From Mortierella sp. BCC40632 (taxonomy: Eukaryota; Mortierellomycota; Mortierellomycetes; Mortierellales; Mortierellaceae): a DNA stretch of 64,000 bases. Positions 20,401 through 32,579 of the stretch are shown here, piece after piece (positions within the stretch are counted from its first letter, which is position 1; each line of letters opens with the position of its first letter). The notes under the pieces are model-generated. The model made no database searches, was not told the DNA's origin, and was given only the letters and a program-made list of their open reading frames with translations. The translations under genes were made by a program, and so were the position numbers. The stretch is taken from assembly GCA_011634665.1 (NCBI GenBank), contig WAEK01000006.1:887001-951000 (forward strand), read 5' to 3'.

Positions 20401-22953
20401 ATATCGTGCTCCCGGATTGACTCCCACTCTGCCTGGATAGCATCGGTGTATTTCCGGACATTAAACGTAACATCAGCAATGACCATCGAAGGTCTATCCT
20501 CCCCAAGGTTAGGCTTGGCTACCTCAACCATCCTAAGGTCGACAACATCCAAGAGAGAAAGTGTAAATGGGGAGGGGAGTAAGGGAATAAGTTAGTCCTA
20601 AATATTGAGTATCTACAAGTTCTAGTTCTCCCTTCATTGATGTGTAATACATTATTGTTGGGATACTTACTTGAAAAAGCTGACTGGAGCTGCAACTCTA
20701 GACCATCCGGAAAATACCGTAGCACCATCGATGGACCCATATCTTGGGCCAAGGCGCTGTACGGCATCCTCAATATCCTGACGAATCTCGTAATTGCTTT
20801 CAAGTCGGAACAGATTGAAATTCCGAAGGAGATAGTCGTGCAATGTGAGAAATTGAAGATTCAGTTTTGGGAGGGCCAAGGGCCTATCTGCGTTGTACAT
20901 ATCTTCCTTGACCGCCGCATCTTCAAAGAGTGCATTCTCGTCCGGATACAAGGGCTGGGCGTTGATTTGGTCGATTTGGCTATGACGCTTCTCAAAATGA
21001 AGCAGCAGGGCTTCGAGAAGCATTTCACGCGAGTGTTGAGTTGATGGCTCATTAATCTTTGATGTCCTGATGTTCAAGTGGTTACAAAGGTCCACAAGTC
21101 GTTCCGTCGTCAAGTTGCCAAAGTGCTTCAAAAGAGATGCCCTGTCTTCAATTGCGCGAATGTTGGACATGGCAAAGTCCAGTAGCTCCTCCCGGAACTC
21201 GATGAATGCAGTGCGCTGATAGATTGCACAAAGGAATGATTAAAAGACAATAAGTTAGTATAACTCCTTCAAGCACGGACTCGATTCAATAGCATCTCAA
21301 TTTTTTCAAGAGACTGGTCAAAAGTGATGCCTGAGGTCCATTACCTGTAGTTTTGCCAATTTCGAAGCATGGAGCTCTGTCATCTCCTCTTTTGTCAGCG
21401 CCAGTCCCGTATGTCCATTGATCTCAAATCCGGTATAGAAGGCAAGGATGTCAAGCAATTGCGAGAACAATAGTCCATACTCCTTATTGCTAGCGAGCTT
21501 CGACAGCTTACAGATGGCGACAATCTGATGATCCTCCACAATAGTATTGAAGTAGCGACGAGTTGGCAGCTGTGCTTCAAGGTCAATCAGGAACTCCATG
21601 AACCTCTCACAGTAAGCAATCCTGTCTGGATGTCAATGAAAGTAGGTACTGCTCGTTAGACTCATTGACCTTCTCACATTCCATAAGAAAACTCGGTGTA
21701 TCCAGAATAGATCTTTCCGTACCTTGGTTGTCACTTTCGATAGAGTCGAGGATATCTACAAATCCTTTGATCATGTTGCTTAGCCACGCCCTCTCAAAAA
21801 TCGCCTTCTTTTGCTGCTCTGCATCTAAAAGGGAAAGATACAATTTGTTCAGGTTAAGATCTTCTGTACAAGCTAATCCAATATTTGCTTTTTTGATGTA
21901 GCTATGGGACTTACCCATGGCGTCGCGTTTTTTTTCGAGATGTTTCCAGAACTTGAGAAGCTGAGGATATTCTTTGAATTCCTCTTCTCTTTTTGCTACA
22001 GACGAAAGCGAGTGCCATGTGGAGAGAGACACCAACCTAAGTATTGCAATGGAGTGACAGATTAGTAAATGAAGATAAAAAATGCGAGATTTGACTTTCA
22101 GATACTGCTTTCTCCCCTTACCGCATGCATTCTGATCGAACGAGAGCATTCTCCAAGCTTTGGAAACAGTTAATCATAAACATCAAGAGATGACGCTTCA
22201 TTCTCAGGTTGATCTCTTCCGACTCCTGCAGGCACAGACGAAGGATGCTCTCAAAAAACGCGGAAAAGTGCTCGGGCGCTTGCTCGAATGTGCCTATACC
22301 GGGAAAACAGATGACCTTTAGTTATCAACTATGGTTTTGTTGAATGTCATATATGCTTGCGAATTTTCCATTCTTGAAAGTTCGCGACTTTGACTTACCC
22401 CATGCCTCGACTCTGCTCCTGAACTTCTCGTTGACCATCAACACAATGGAGAGGACATGTACTGTTGTCGACTGCTCCGGATCAAAGTGTCGCCACAGAT
22501 ACTATAGTCGAAGAAAAAATACAAAAAAAAAAGGGGGGTCAGAAGAACTGGTAATCACTACTCAAGGCTGTTGACTAATTTCTAGCTTGGTAGTAGTGGT
22601 AGTGGTTTTTTCAAGTGTCCAGTTGCGATCTATATTATAGTTACCTTCTCCAGGTACTGACTGACTTCAAGGAGAGTCAGTTTGTTATATGCAAAGTCAT
22701 GCTTGACCAGCTCGTCCGAGAAGACGCGGTCAATCAAAGCGTTGTCAAACACCTTAGCAGCTGCATCGCTGGACCATGCCTCGGCTAGAGATGCAACAGA
22801 ATCATTCTGAATGTCTTTGAGTGTTGGTCGGTAGGATCCTGCATTGGCTGTATTCAAAGATTTGGATTGTCCTGTTTGTTCTTCTTGAGGCTGATCAGCT
22901 GCGGCGTTGTTTCCTGTAACCAGCAAATCATCCGAAGAATGGTTCTCTGACAT
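17438..22953 (-). CDS. AQR: Intron-binding spliceosomal helicase aquarius (Cwf11)
   Basis: Nine exons on the minus strand: 22645-22953, 22399-22501, 22122-22293, 21915-22036, 21678-21824, 21345-21625, 20671-21215, 18224-20532, 17438-18099; 4650 bases, 1549 residues. The N-terminal half matches the aquarius helical-repeat region ([26 protein letters not shown]). The SF1 helicase core has Walker [14 protein letters not shown] (about 881), motif [11 protein letters not shown] (about 1115), motif [13 protein letters not shown], motif [11 protein letters not shown] and motif [15 protein letters not shown]. Family role: binds the intron upstream of the branch site in activated spliceosomes. The C-terminus is a long Lys/Glu-rich extension. 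The 52-base intron between exons 5 and 6 (21626-21677) was placed by phase and is the weakest join. It is the tandem upstream neighbour of another RNA-binding gene. Confidence 0.95.
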
Positions 22954-24689
22954 GATCTAAGGAGGGTACTATTCTCTCAGAGGACAATGCGCTACTGGTG
23001 AGAGGGAAAAGAAAAAAGAAATGGTCGGGTACTGGCGATAATAGATAGGAGACTGGGCGGATCCTGATTCCTGATGAGGTAGAACAAGACGCTGTTTGAC
23101 CACATCAATGCTGCTTCGCGCTCTCTTTCTCTCTCTCTCTCTCTCTTCATTGGTGGCTTGTCGATTTCTGTAGATTGATAGAACTCACCCAAGACGTGAG
23201 CTTGGACTCCAGCCAGCCTGTTGACGAAGGAGAGGGGGCAGAATATTTATCATGGATCCATCAGAGGTAGTTAGAGAGAGAAAGGGATAGGAGGTGAAGG
23301 ACAAAGTTATGCATAAGCAATTCATTCCACCACTTTTATTAGTGCACTCGATCAGCCCCACGCGTATGCTACTCCCTCGCTATGAGGTGAGACGGACAAC
23401 TCGACAGTCAAAACCTTGGAATTTGACCATTCTTGACCTGTCAAGCTGACGCAGCTTTTCTCTTTTGATTTCATTAAGGTTGCTCTAACCTACATCGAGG
23501 TTTGGAGTGTCCCTGAAAACATCCAGCATAGACCCTGTCAAAGACTGTATACACCAGCATCGGGCAGTCCTGGAACTAAGGGCACGCAAGCATATTCTCC
23601 TTCAAAAGTAGTTCCATCGAGGTGCCTCGCTGGAATTTTGTGGCGGAGTCGGGGAAAAGGCAGTAGAGTCTTTGGATGATCGTGTAGCTCACTCCCCTCT
23701 CTAGACTAGCCCCTGTCTTACAGAGCAAACAACGGGGATCAATACGCTACCTGTATCATCCGATCACCGGGAGTGAACCCTGTTGGACAGGTTACTTTTT
23801 ATTCACGGGATTGCTAATTGTAGATCAAAGCTACTGGTATCTAAAGACAGCCATAATTGGTGGCAAAGGAAGAACAGATCGACTCGTAAATACTGAGGCT
23901 CGTGCTCTCCCTATGTAGGAACAAAAGGGGTTATCATGAATTTCGGGGCAAGATTGCCGGAGAATGCCATCCGGAGGCTCTCTATTCGTACTCATGTCCA
24001 TTTGAAATAAGGCTTGGTGTATCGTGTTAGAACTAAATCAAAAGTTAAAGATTTCATTTGGTGTTGTGGAATAGCCTATGGTTCTGACTGCAGAAGGACT
24101 AGAGTCCTTGAAAAAAAAACCCCCATTTTTCATCATTGCACACGTCGTCACTGTCTAGTTCCTGTTCTTGTCGTGAACAATTAGGGTCGACAGACATTGT
24201 CTCCAAGTATCGACTTAAATAATTCTCGACAACAGTCTTGTTTTTACTATTCTCAAGGGCTAGTTCAGTCAGCCTTAAGCGCTCAAATATTGGTGCAGGT
24301 GAGATTAGACACTGCCGAGAGCAATAAGGGGCGAGAGAGAAAGAGCATTCTCCTAACATTCTGTCCCAAAAATCCAAAGGTCAGCACTGTGACCAGGTTG
24401 TGAGGACGTGCACCCCAAACGGTATTGAATCAGATGATAGGTATCATTGGCTCCTACCCAACCCTTCTCCCCCTCTCCCCTTCTCTCCCACAAGAACTAA
24501 AACAACCTCATCTCTCTCCGACTGACACCAGTTTTGGTCCTTGTTGCTCGGCCTTATCCGATGGCTCAAAAGGCTCGGATGATAGAGCACCTCTCCTCAG
24601 ACAGTTTCCGCCTGGGGTTTGGTAGTTTATATGATTGAAAAATTGAAAAGTATAATAATATGATCCCTTACTCCCGAAATGATACTCTT
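22954..24689. other. Intergenic upstream of aquarius
   Basis: Non-coding apart from a minus-strand frame 24099-24377 (92 codons; contains ERLRLTELALENSKNK and an acidic end) of unknown origin. A CT microsatellite at 23124-23145 lies in the aquarius leader region. Nothing else recognised. Confidence 0.4.
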
Positions 24690-24816
24690 TTAGGGGTTAG
24701 CTTCACTCATTACCCATTGGCCAGCATTGTCCGTATAAACCTATGAGCAAATAAAAGATGGATTAGCGTAAAATTATTAGACACCGACATTAAATTGTGT
24801 GACAAGACCCAGTCCA

Positions 24817-24853
<37 letters not shown>

Positions 24854-26042
24854 AACCAGACTTACAGTTCGCTTGGGTGGGAGTGGAGACGACTCGAAAT
24901 GGACAACATCCAAAGGCTTGAACACCAACAAACAAAAATTGTCCAACGCAATATCGTGGAGAATTTTGGCAGGGTTGTCATTCCTGATCTTTCCACTGTT
25001 CAGAGGTGACGGGGAAGTCACCTCTGCATCTGAGGTATTCCAGCGAGAGCGGAAAGATGTGACCGAGGATGGCGATGAGGGGGATGACATAGGGTTGGGT
25101 GTTCCATCTTGGGACATAACACTATCACGATGGCCCGACCTTGTCGCTTCTTGTCCACTTTGCAGCGACATATCCTCCATGGCTAAACATTGAAACGACG
25201 TTGCTGGAGCCTTGGGCAACGCACCAGACATTGGCCAAGAAAAGGATGCGCGCATCTTGGGCGAGAGCTGGCGCCACTGTTCAAGTCGCTTTGATTCCCA
25301 GAACTGAGTCGAGAGGTTACGTTGCGCCGTTTGGTCCTCGTTCGAGCCGATAACATGGGGTAGCACGGGTGGTGAGAATCGAGTTACTTGTCGTGGAGCC
25401 GAGCAAATGTAGAACTTGCCTGTCAAATGGAAGTATTCACGCGACTTGGGCATTTGCCTTTGATATTACCATGATGGAAAGTAATACAAAGAGAAAAGAA
25501 GTGTAAGAAATTAAAGCTTGTTAAGGAACAAAGTAGCCCTATTGAAGCTTGACAGGCAGAAACCAAAAGGTCCCGCCTGGTTACTTACCAGGCTAATTGT
25601 GCGACTTGGTTGCTCTGGATGGTAGAAAGCAAGTTTTGGTCTGTCATGGACATCTGAAAGAGGAGATAGCGTCCATCCTCTTGCAGAAAATTCTGGAACT
25701 GAACTGCAAGGAGCGTTACAGCTCCAAGACGAGTCTTCGAGGCGAGGTGCAAGAAGACTAGTCAACAGGACAGGAGTCATGAATGACGAGTTAGTCTAAT
25801 AGCGAGCGTGCAGGCCACGGGAGCTGTAGACGCGACCATGCCCCATGCGCACTAGGGCCTCAAGGGATGGAAGGTCGGAGGCACATCATGATGCTACAAA
25901 TGACAAGAAACGTACTAGGATCATCAGTACGACCATAGTTAGTTCGGTGCACCTTCTGGAGAATGTGTGTCCAAGCGGGCCATCCTTCAGGGCCCAGTAG
26001 GTGATGCTCCGACAAGGTCTTCTCAACTGTACGCAGTGACAT
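24690..26042 (-). CDS. Pyridoxamine 5'-phosphate oxidase-like, Alr4036 family FMN-binding protein
   Basis: Four exons: 25916-26042, 25589-25757, 24866-25457, 24690-24740; 939 bases, 312 residues. The pattern WPAWTHILQKVHRTN, then FLHLASKTRLGAV, then YLLFQMSMTDQNLL, then QVAQLAWQMPKSREYFHLTG is the order of the Alr4036-type split-barrel domain: substrate/FMN strand, TD-R/Q-x-K segment, and the WxxPKxREQFR-like strand. WRQLSPKMRASFSWP and the last exon (VYTDNAGQW...NP) match the family's C-terminal region. An insert of about 100 Ser/Pro-rich residues sits before the last block. Likely a flavin-binding oxidoreductase of unknown substrate. The start was set at the first ATG in frame; an upstream exon near 26200-26257 (coiled-coil-like, LNEVKTTNANLLNML) may belong to it or be chance. 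Confidence 0.72.
24820..24852 (-). repeat. 33-base homopolymer just inside a donor site
   Basis: On the sense strand an A run begins 13 bases after the GTAAGT donor at 24865 of the Alr4036-like gene. Confidence 0.9.
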
Positions 26043-26412
26043 TTCGGTGGGATGTGATGGGCAAAGATGATGGTTCCTGTCCAGGTTGTTAGAAAGGGGG
26101 TGCCCCAAAAATCGGAACCCTTAAAAAGCCATTCATCCAGAAAAAAGTCACGGGGGAGGGAGGGGGGGAAAGGGACTTTGGTGCCTAGAACCTTTTTCAG
26201 TTGCTCTAGCATATTCAGAAGATTTGCATTGGTGGTCTTTACTTCGTTCAGCTTCACTCCTAACTCTGTAGTTGGCCCGCTAAACTAGTTTCTAGAGGAA
26301 GTCTAGCAACTGCCTTGCGATCGTCTGCCTGCGCAAGTATGCCAGAGAGAGCCGTACCTTCGAATACTTTACTCCCGAGTCAAGCTGACAACATTCGCAC
26401 CATTTTGCCGAC

Positions 26413-28670
26413 TCAATACATGTATTCGTCATCGTCCGAGTCGGAAAGCTCGTCTAAGTAAGACCGGTAAAGAAGAGGTTGAGTCAAGCCTGTATTAGTA
26501 GCCAATCTGTTTACCACGACCCAATTTACAAAGCTTCATAAACCAGATATCTTACATGGGTTATAACCATCGCTTTGCTCGTCTTCTGGATAGTCGTTTT
26601 GATAATAGTCCTCTGCATTTGAATCTGAATCATCATCAAAATCGTCATCCGAGCTATCCTCATTAATGTAGTTTTTTTCGTCCTCACTAAACCAGAGTCT
26701 GGAAAGAAAATGCCATCATTCATAACAAAGACCAGTCAGATATCTGTTCATTGACAAGTAGCAAAAGAGGGTGACGACAGAAACAAAAGCAATACGAGCT
26801 GAACTTACAGTGATCCAACGGCTCTATTTTCAGATTCACGGTAGCTATCGGCATTGTTGTCCTTATAGTAGATATCGTAGACATATTCCTCATCGCTATC
26901 CTCATTGTCATCAACTTTCCTTGTGTTGATCAGATCGCTTGGATCCAATAGAGAGTGGGTTGTTGCGGATCCTGCTGTTGTAATCTTGGGGTCTCCAGCC
27001 TTTTCGGATACTATTTTCAAAGTAGAGATGCCAGCACTTGGAAATTAAATACCAATATCCAGTCGCTCAAGGGACATGGGTATTCCTGAAATGGTGGTGG
27101 TTGTTGCTCATGATATTAGGGCCTACCTGACAAGTATTCGCGAACCATCGGTAACAAATTGCAAACAATATCTGACTCCTCTGCCTCGCGCTTCCTAGAG
27201 TTAACAAAAGTACTCTAGGTTCAGTGGATGTCACTTTCATGATAACCCCAAGTACGATCAAGTGACCATTCATAAAAGACTAACAGCTGTTCTTTTGACT
27301 TTGGCTCTTCTTCCTTGACAGCATCAAACATGCTAAAGACATCTAAAGCCGCTTCTGCCTGCACTTCACGAGCAGATCTAAAAAAAAACCAAGAGAACAC
27401 CACAGTATGTATCGTATATTAGCTTGGATCTTGGATGCCGAAACCGTCGATCCAGCATGTTGATACATTATAGTCTGCTCGGCCGTATACAATCACATAC
27501 CTCACTGCTGGAGGGGCTTCCTCTGAAGGATTAGATCCGAAGCGATTTTGGTTGATCACTCGATAACGTGCTGTCCTAGCCTCAGCCCTTTTTGCGTGTG
27601 CAAGCTCTTCTCTTCTTTCCAATACACGTTCCCCAAAATCTGCTGCATATCGCTCGGATAGGCGGTTTCTCTGGCGGGAACTTGATGACTCTGTCAGTCG
27701 AGTGATCCTTTCCTGGTTGTTGGGAGCAAGGACGCAGATGGTTGTTAGATCGGTAAGCTCAATTGTGTTGACGTAATAGCTCCCAAGTCTGTTTTTGTTT
27801 CACACCTACCCTGAGCTGGGTTGATTGAGCTGGATCCTTGAAGCTTGTCTCGTTTACTGTTGTAGCAAGCCTGAACACGGTAACTGTGCCTATGCCCACC
27901 CAAAGTGATCCAAGTTGTGTGAGACTCTACAAAATTTTGTCCCAAAGAAAAAATGATGCCAGATCTTGTAGCAAGATTGCGTACTTTTTTGGTCCGTGTC
28001 CTTTTCTAAATCCACTGGCGCTTGTCCTAATGGGTCCCCTTCAGAAGTGACTCTTTGCCTCTTCCCGGATATCTTTTCGGCCTGAGCTTGTAGGACTATG
28101 TACAAAAGATACACCCAACCCAGAGCCGTTAATATTATTTTATTAGAACCTGCAAGCACTAAACACCACATAGGCTTGGCAGTCATTTGAAAAAGATAAG
28201 CAGTGGAACATACCTAGGGCATCAAGAGGCTCTTCATTTCGTCTGCGCTTGATTCTAAGAATGGTAAGTGCGCCATTGTGATGTTCATTTGCTCCTCCAG
28301 TCTTTGTTGGATCGGTTACTTTGGGAGTTGTGTGGTTGTCAAACGAGAATGGTGCTGTAAAAGGATCCTGAGCAGGGGCAGTATCTTCTGTGTCGTTAGC
28401 CAAGACTATGGGAATTCCTTTTTCGGGATTACGATTTGTTGACTGATCGCTCACTCTGCGAATGCCAAGGCTTTCGGTCGTACAGCCTTTGAGCGGCTTC
28501 AGCAAGGACCGGGAGCCAATGGAAGCTGTGGTCGGCTTCCTGGAGACATGGGCTGGTCGTGTAATAGAAATCGGGTTGTTGCTCTTTTCCGAGATGGTGG
28601 GGATGATTCCTGAGGCGCTGACTGTGTCTTCAACCCTGGAGATGTCTGAATCAAGCGGCCGAGGCTCCAT
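26413..28670 (-). CDS. IWR1: RNA polymerase II nuclear import factor Iwr1 (SLC7A6OS-like)
   Basis: Nine exons: 28214-28670, 27985-28095, 27810-27889, 27501-27712, 27285-27377, 27132-27194, 26809-27036, 26556-26698, 26413-26453; 1428 bases, 475 residues. Diagnostic blocks are ILRIKRRRNEEPLDALV near residue 140, VFRLATTVNETSF, the CNLLPMVREY block, and the conserved Iwr1 motif EEYVYDIYYKD followed by an acidic segment with DSNAEDYYQNDYPEDE. Family role: binds assembled RNA polymerase II and carries it into the nucleus. The start at 28670 is preferred over 28790 because the longer form would encode a poly-Lys stretch from a T/A homopolymer in the leader. The donor of exon 6 is GTCAGG; the nearby GTAGGC would break the frame. 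Divergent from RIM20. Confidence 0.9.
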
Positions 28671-28835
28671 CGTGGCAAAACGTTCTGTGAGCAGAGGAAC
28701 CCTCTCCGCTCTCTCTTTTTTTTTTTTTTTTTTTTTCTGCGCAGAGGAAAGCGTGACTCCTATTAAAGAATTGGGGGACTTTTCTTCCACGTCGTTTTTC
28801 CTTCTCTCCTTTCTTTCTCCTTCAACAGCATCGTC
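28671..28835. promoter_or_regulatory. Shared 165-bp divergent promoter of IWR1 and RIM20
   Basis: The two start codons face away from each other with only 165 bases between them. A 21-base T run (28718-28738, plus strand) lies in the middle; poly(dA:dT) tracts keep promoters nucleosome-poor in fungi, so it may serve both genes. No TATA box seen. Confidence 0.6.
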
Positions 28836-31471
28836 ATGAGCAGGAGCAACATACTTGCCATCGACTTCAAGAGGACAGAGGCGGTGTCAATGACAAGGAG
28901 CCTCTCGGAGTACATCTCGACATCGTATGCGGAGCACCCTGACACCTACCAAGATGATTTTCGAGTACTCGACGAGCTCAGGGCCGACATTGTCAACCTT
29001 GAGCCCCATCAGAACGCCCTAAATCGACTTTTGAAGTGAGTCCATGATTCAATTGCTTGGCATCTCCTCGCTGAGAAAATAGTGGCCTAATGCCCTGCTA
29101 TCCTTCAATACTCTACAGATACCATGCCCAGCTCGTGTTCATCAGTTCCAAGTTTCCTATCGATGTAGGTCTCGTGAACCTCAACCCCTGTACGCGGTCG
29201 ACTCACCGAGCGCGAGGGCTCCCAAGTACTTACACGTCGTTTATATTCTTTCCTTGTACAGACTGGTATCGAGTTTCCTTGGTCACTCTCAAGTGGACCC
29301 GACACGAAACTATGTAAGCGATAGAATATCTCAGAGAAGCCCGCGGAAACAAAGCCTAGAAACCGCCAACTAATATCTGTTGGTTTGCTCGTAATCCTCT
29401 CCTCAGACTCTTTCAGAAATATGTACTATGAGCGAGCGTGCGTTTGCTTCAACATAGGAGCAATGTACAGTCAGCTCGGTAACAATGAGATTCGAAGCAC
29501 AGCGGAAGGATTGAAACGCGCATGTTCTCACTTTCAGGTACGATAGAACTTGCCAGTGGCTTTATCTAGGGGTAACCAGGGCGCTCCAAGCATCGGGCGG
29601 TGTCTCCATGCCGCAGTCGAGCTAACCTGTGCCTTTTCTTCTTCATCTTTAAACCTCTGTGATTTTCTAGAAAGCAGCAGGCTGTATGCAGCACCTAAAA
29701 GACTCGGTTGTTCCAGAGCTGAGGATCACACCGACAGCTGACATCTCTACAGCTGCTCTCTCTGTGTACATTCATCTTATGCTTGCTCAAGCACAAGAAT
29801 GCTTTTGGCAGAAGGGGGCACTTGGTATGACCTTTCCGTGCTATTTTTACGATTGAATAATCGGCGGCTGCTTCAAGAGCGTCGTGTGTATCCCCTTACT
29901 AACCTCATGTATTCGTATTAGATCAATACAAGGATGGCCTTATTGCTCGACTGGCAGCTCAGGTAGCAAGCTACTACGAGGCTGCTTATGAGGGAGGAAC
30001 TCAAAGTAGCATTTCGTCACTCTACTCGGCGGCCTGGACAAGCCAGATGCAAGCGAAGGCGCTTCATTTCAACGCAGTAGCTCAATACAGGAAGGCATGC
30101 GAGTGCATATCACAAAACAAGTATGGCGAAGAAATTGCTCGCCTTCAGGTCGCAGAACGACTTGTTAACTCTGGACTGGACCTTCAAAGGAACCTCAAAG
30201 AAACGGTCGTGAACGACTTAAAATCGCTTCAAGGCGCCATTCAACGGAACCTTTCTAGAGCCGAAAAGGATAACGATATTATTTACTTGGAACCTATACC
30301 TTCAGAGAATAACCTTCTCCCTATTGAAAAGGCAAATATGTGCCAGCCTCTGACAATCCCTGAGATTACCAATCCGGTCCCCTTGATGAATGAGCATAAT
30401 ATGCTTTTGGGTGTGCCTCTCTTTTCCCGCCTGGTCCCATTCGCCGTCCACCAGGCAGCCAGTGTGTACACTGAGCGAAAGGAAAGAATTGTCAAAGAAG
30501 ATATTGGCGGCAAATTTGACGAGTTGACCGGCATCTGTTACAGGTAATACTGTTTCCATTCTTGGTAGCATCTACAAACGTCCTGATTTCCCCCAGTTTA
30601 CTGACACTTAAATATAGCCAAATGCAGGCATTGAACTTACCAGGATCGTTACAAGCATTGGATCAGCCTATTGGCCTTCCTCCATCTTTAATATCTCATA
30701 TCTCTGAAATCCAGGCAGACGGTGGGCTCCGAGGACTCCATGGCATGTTCGACACTGTTACGGCGCTCTCGCGTCAGAATGCGTCCATCCTAGATGAGAT
30801 ATTTGAGGCCCTTCAACAGGAAGCCGAGGAAGACGGAGCACTAAGAAGACGCTTCCAAGAGCGCTGGACTCGGCCAACGTCTGCCGCGCTGACGGTTTCA
30901 TTTGTGGAGCAAGGTCAAAGACATCGGGAAACCCTTGAGACTGCCCGAAAGAGCGACCAGATTGTCAAGAACAAACTAGATGCGTTGATGACCCCATGGG
31001 GACGATCTCTGGAGCTACTAAGCAGTGGGAGGGTAAGTGAAACTCTTTATTTCCCCTTCCTCTCTTAACTGTCGATAATAGCCTTTATTGACGAGAATAT
31101 GTTCCTTCTTACACCCGACTACAGGCTGAAGTTGAGCGCGCCGTTCCAAACAGCACCAATTCGCCTGGCGCTTCCGATCCGGAGATAGTCAATGACCTGA
31201 AGCTGTTGCTTGAAGAAGTGGACCAAATGATTAAGGCTCGCCGGATCAAATTGGACGAGATTAAGCGGATGGCCGATGAGGACGACATTGGACCAGCTTT
31301 AGTGGATATCACCAATAAGCTCACTGCCAACTCCTCTGCCGTCAAGATCGATCCTGCTCACTTTGAGGCTCTTTTCCAAGAACAGCTTAAAAAGTATGAT
31401 GGCTACAAGAGACTTGTCAAAGAAGAAACCGCCACTCAAGAAGATCTGCTTGAGGCTATTCAGGTATTTTA

Positions 31472-31508
<37 letters not shown>

Positions 31509-32513
31509 TGCCTGTTTTGGATATCTTCCCCGCTAGCCATAATTTTTTTTTTCTTCTTCTTTAAAGTATTGGAATTTTCAAACTCACTGTCATCTCATCT
31601 CGTTCTTAGGAAACAAACAAGGCATTTATTGCCTCCCGCCAAACTAACGCTGTGGTGCAACAAAGGGAAAGGGCTTTACAGAACCTCGAGGCCGCATACC
31701 AAAAGTACAAGGCAATCCTGGCAAATCTCAAGGAAGGTGTTCAGGTATGGATGGGCATGAGACCTTTTCTTGAGTACCAAGTAATCAACATGTTGAGTTG
31801 CAATGGACACCAGGTCTCTTCACGTCACCTAACCACCCTGTCTTAGTTTCATCGAGATTTTGAAAAAATCCTGGTTCGTCTGCGTGACAACTGCCGCGAC
31901 TACTTTTTTGCTCGAAAGATGGAGGCAAAAGACTATTTGAGGTACTTATTTATTTATTTATTTTTCCTTTTCCCTTCACAAATGCAGTTGAGTGCCCGAC
32001 TCTTTGACTTTACATCCTCTTCTCAATAACAAAAGAGCTAAATCTTACTAACTCTCCCCTCAACAATCCCACGCGATGTCAACTAGCGAGGTCACTTCTG
32101 ATATGTCTGGCCTAAACCTGAATTCGTCATATGAAGCAACGGCACCTCCTCTCTCGGCATCCACTGGATGGAACCCGACCATGGGCGTTCGCTTTGGAGG
32201 CCCGGGAGTTGAGAACGATCAGGGAATGGCTTTCAATGGCACTGTAGGCGGTGGTCATTACCAAGGATCACCCTATTTCCCAAGTGATCAGGCGAGACCT
32301 CCTCGAGCCTCTGACCCCCCACAGCCCTTTTCACAACAACTTCAGAGTCAGTTCCAGCAAAAGCAGCCAGCATCTCCCAAAGCGAGCCTGCCACCCGTAT
32401 CTCAATCAAGTGGTTCACCTCCACGTGGACCACCACAACCACCATCCTCCGAGAGCAATCCTGCACCAAGGGGGTGGGATCCCACTAAAGGATTGTTCTT
32501 TGGAAAGAAGTAG
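28836..32513 (+). CDS. RIM20: Bro1-domain pH-response/ESCRT protein RIM20/palA (ALIX family)
   Basis: Eleven exons: 28836-29035, 29119-29164, 29262-29313, 29407-29537, 29671-29824, 29922-30543, 30618-31032, 31125-31463, 31610-31744, 31847-31941, 32087-32513; 2616 bases, 871 residues. The N-terminus [14 protein letters not shown] and the blocks KFPIDTGIEFPW and [19 protein letters not shown] mark the Bro1 domain (about 1-390), which binds ESCRT-III Snf7. A helical V domain follows (about 400-720), the part that binds YPxL motifs of the PacC/Rim101 transcription factor in the pH pathway. The Pro/Gln-rich tail contains [11 protein letters not shown] and ends [13 protein letters not shown], similar to palA tails. 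Length matches ALIX. Yeast Bro1 is the main alternative name. Converges on the UBR-array gene. Confidence 0.9.
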
Positions 32514-32579
32514 AATTAAAGAAAAGAAAAGGAAAGAAAAGAAAGAAAAGAAAGAAAAAAAAATCAAAATGTCGGGTGT
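32514..32579. terminator. 66-bp convergent 3' junction
   Basis: RIM20 (plus) and the UBR-array gene (minus) stop 66 bases apart. The spacer is a purine-rich GAAAA repeat, so the 3' UTRs must overlap or be very short. Confidence 0.6.

Noticed and set aside
21607..21677. Continuous ORF reading through the aquarius exon 5-6 junction
   Set aside because: It hits a stop and loses the YCERFMEF block; a 52-base GTGAGA...CCAG intron restores the family sequence in frame.
28671..28790. Longer IWR1 start giving a poly-Lys N-terminal stretch
   Set aside because: The Lys run is the complement of the T tract in the shared promoter, and a good ATG follows at 28670.
32514..32579. GAAAA repeat as a possible CRISPR or satellite array
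   Set aside because: Simple purine microsatellite between two gene ends; no spacers or long units. CRISPR is not expected in a fungus.
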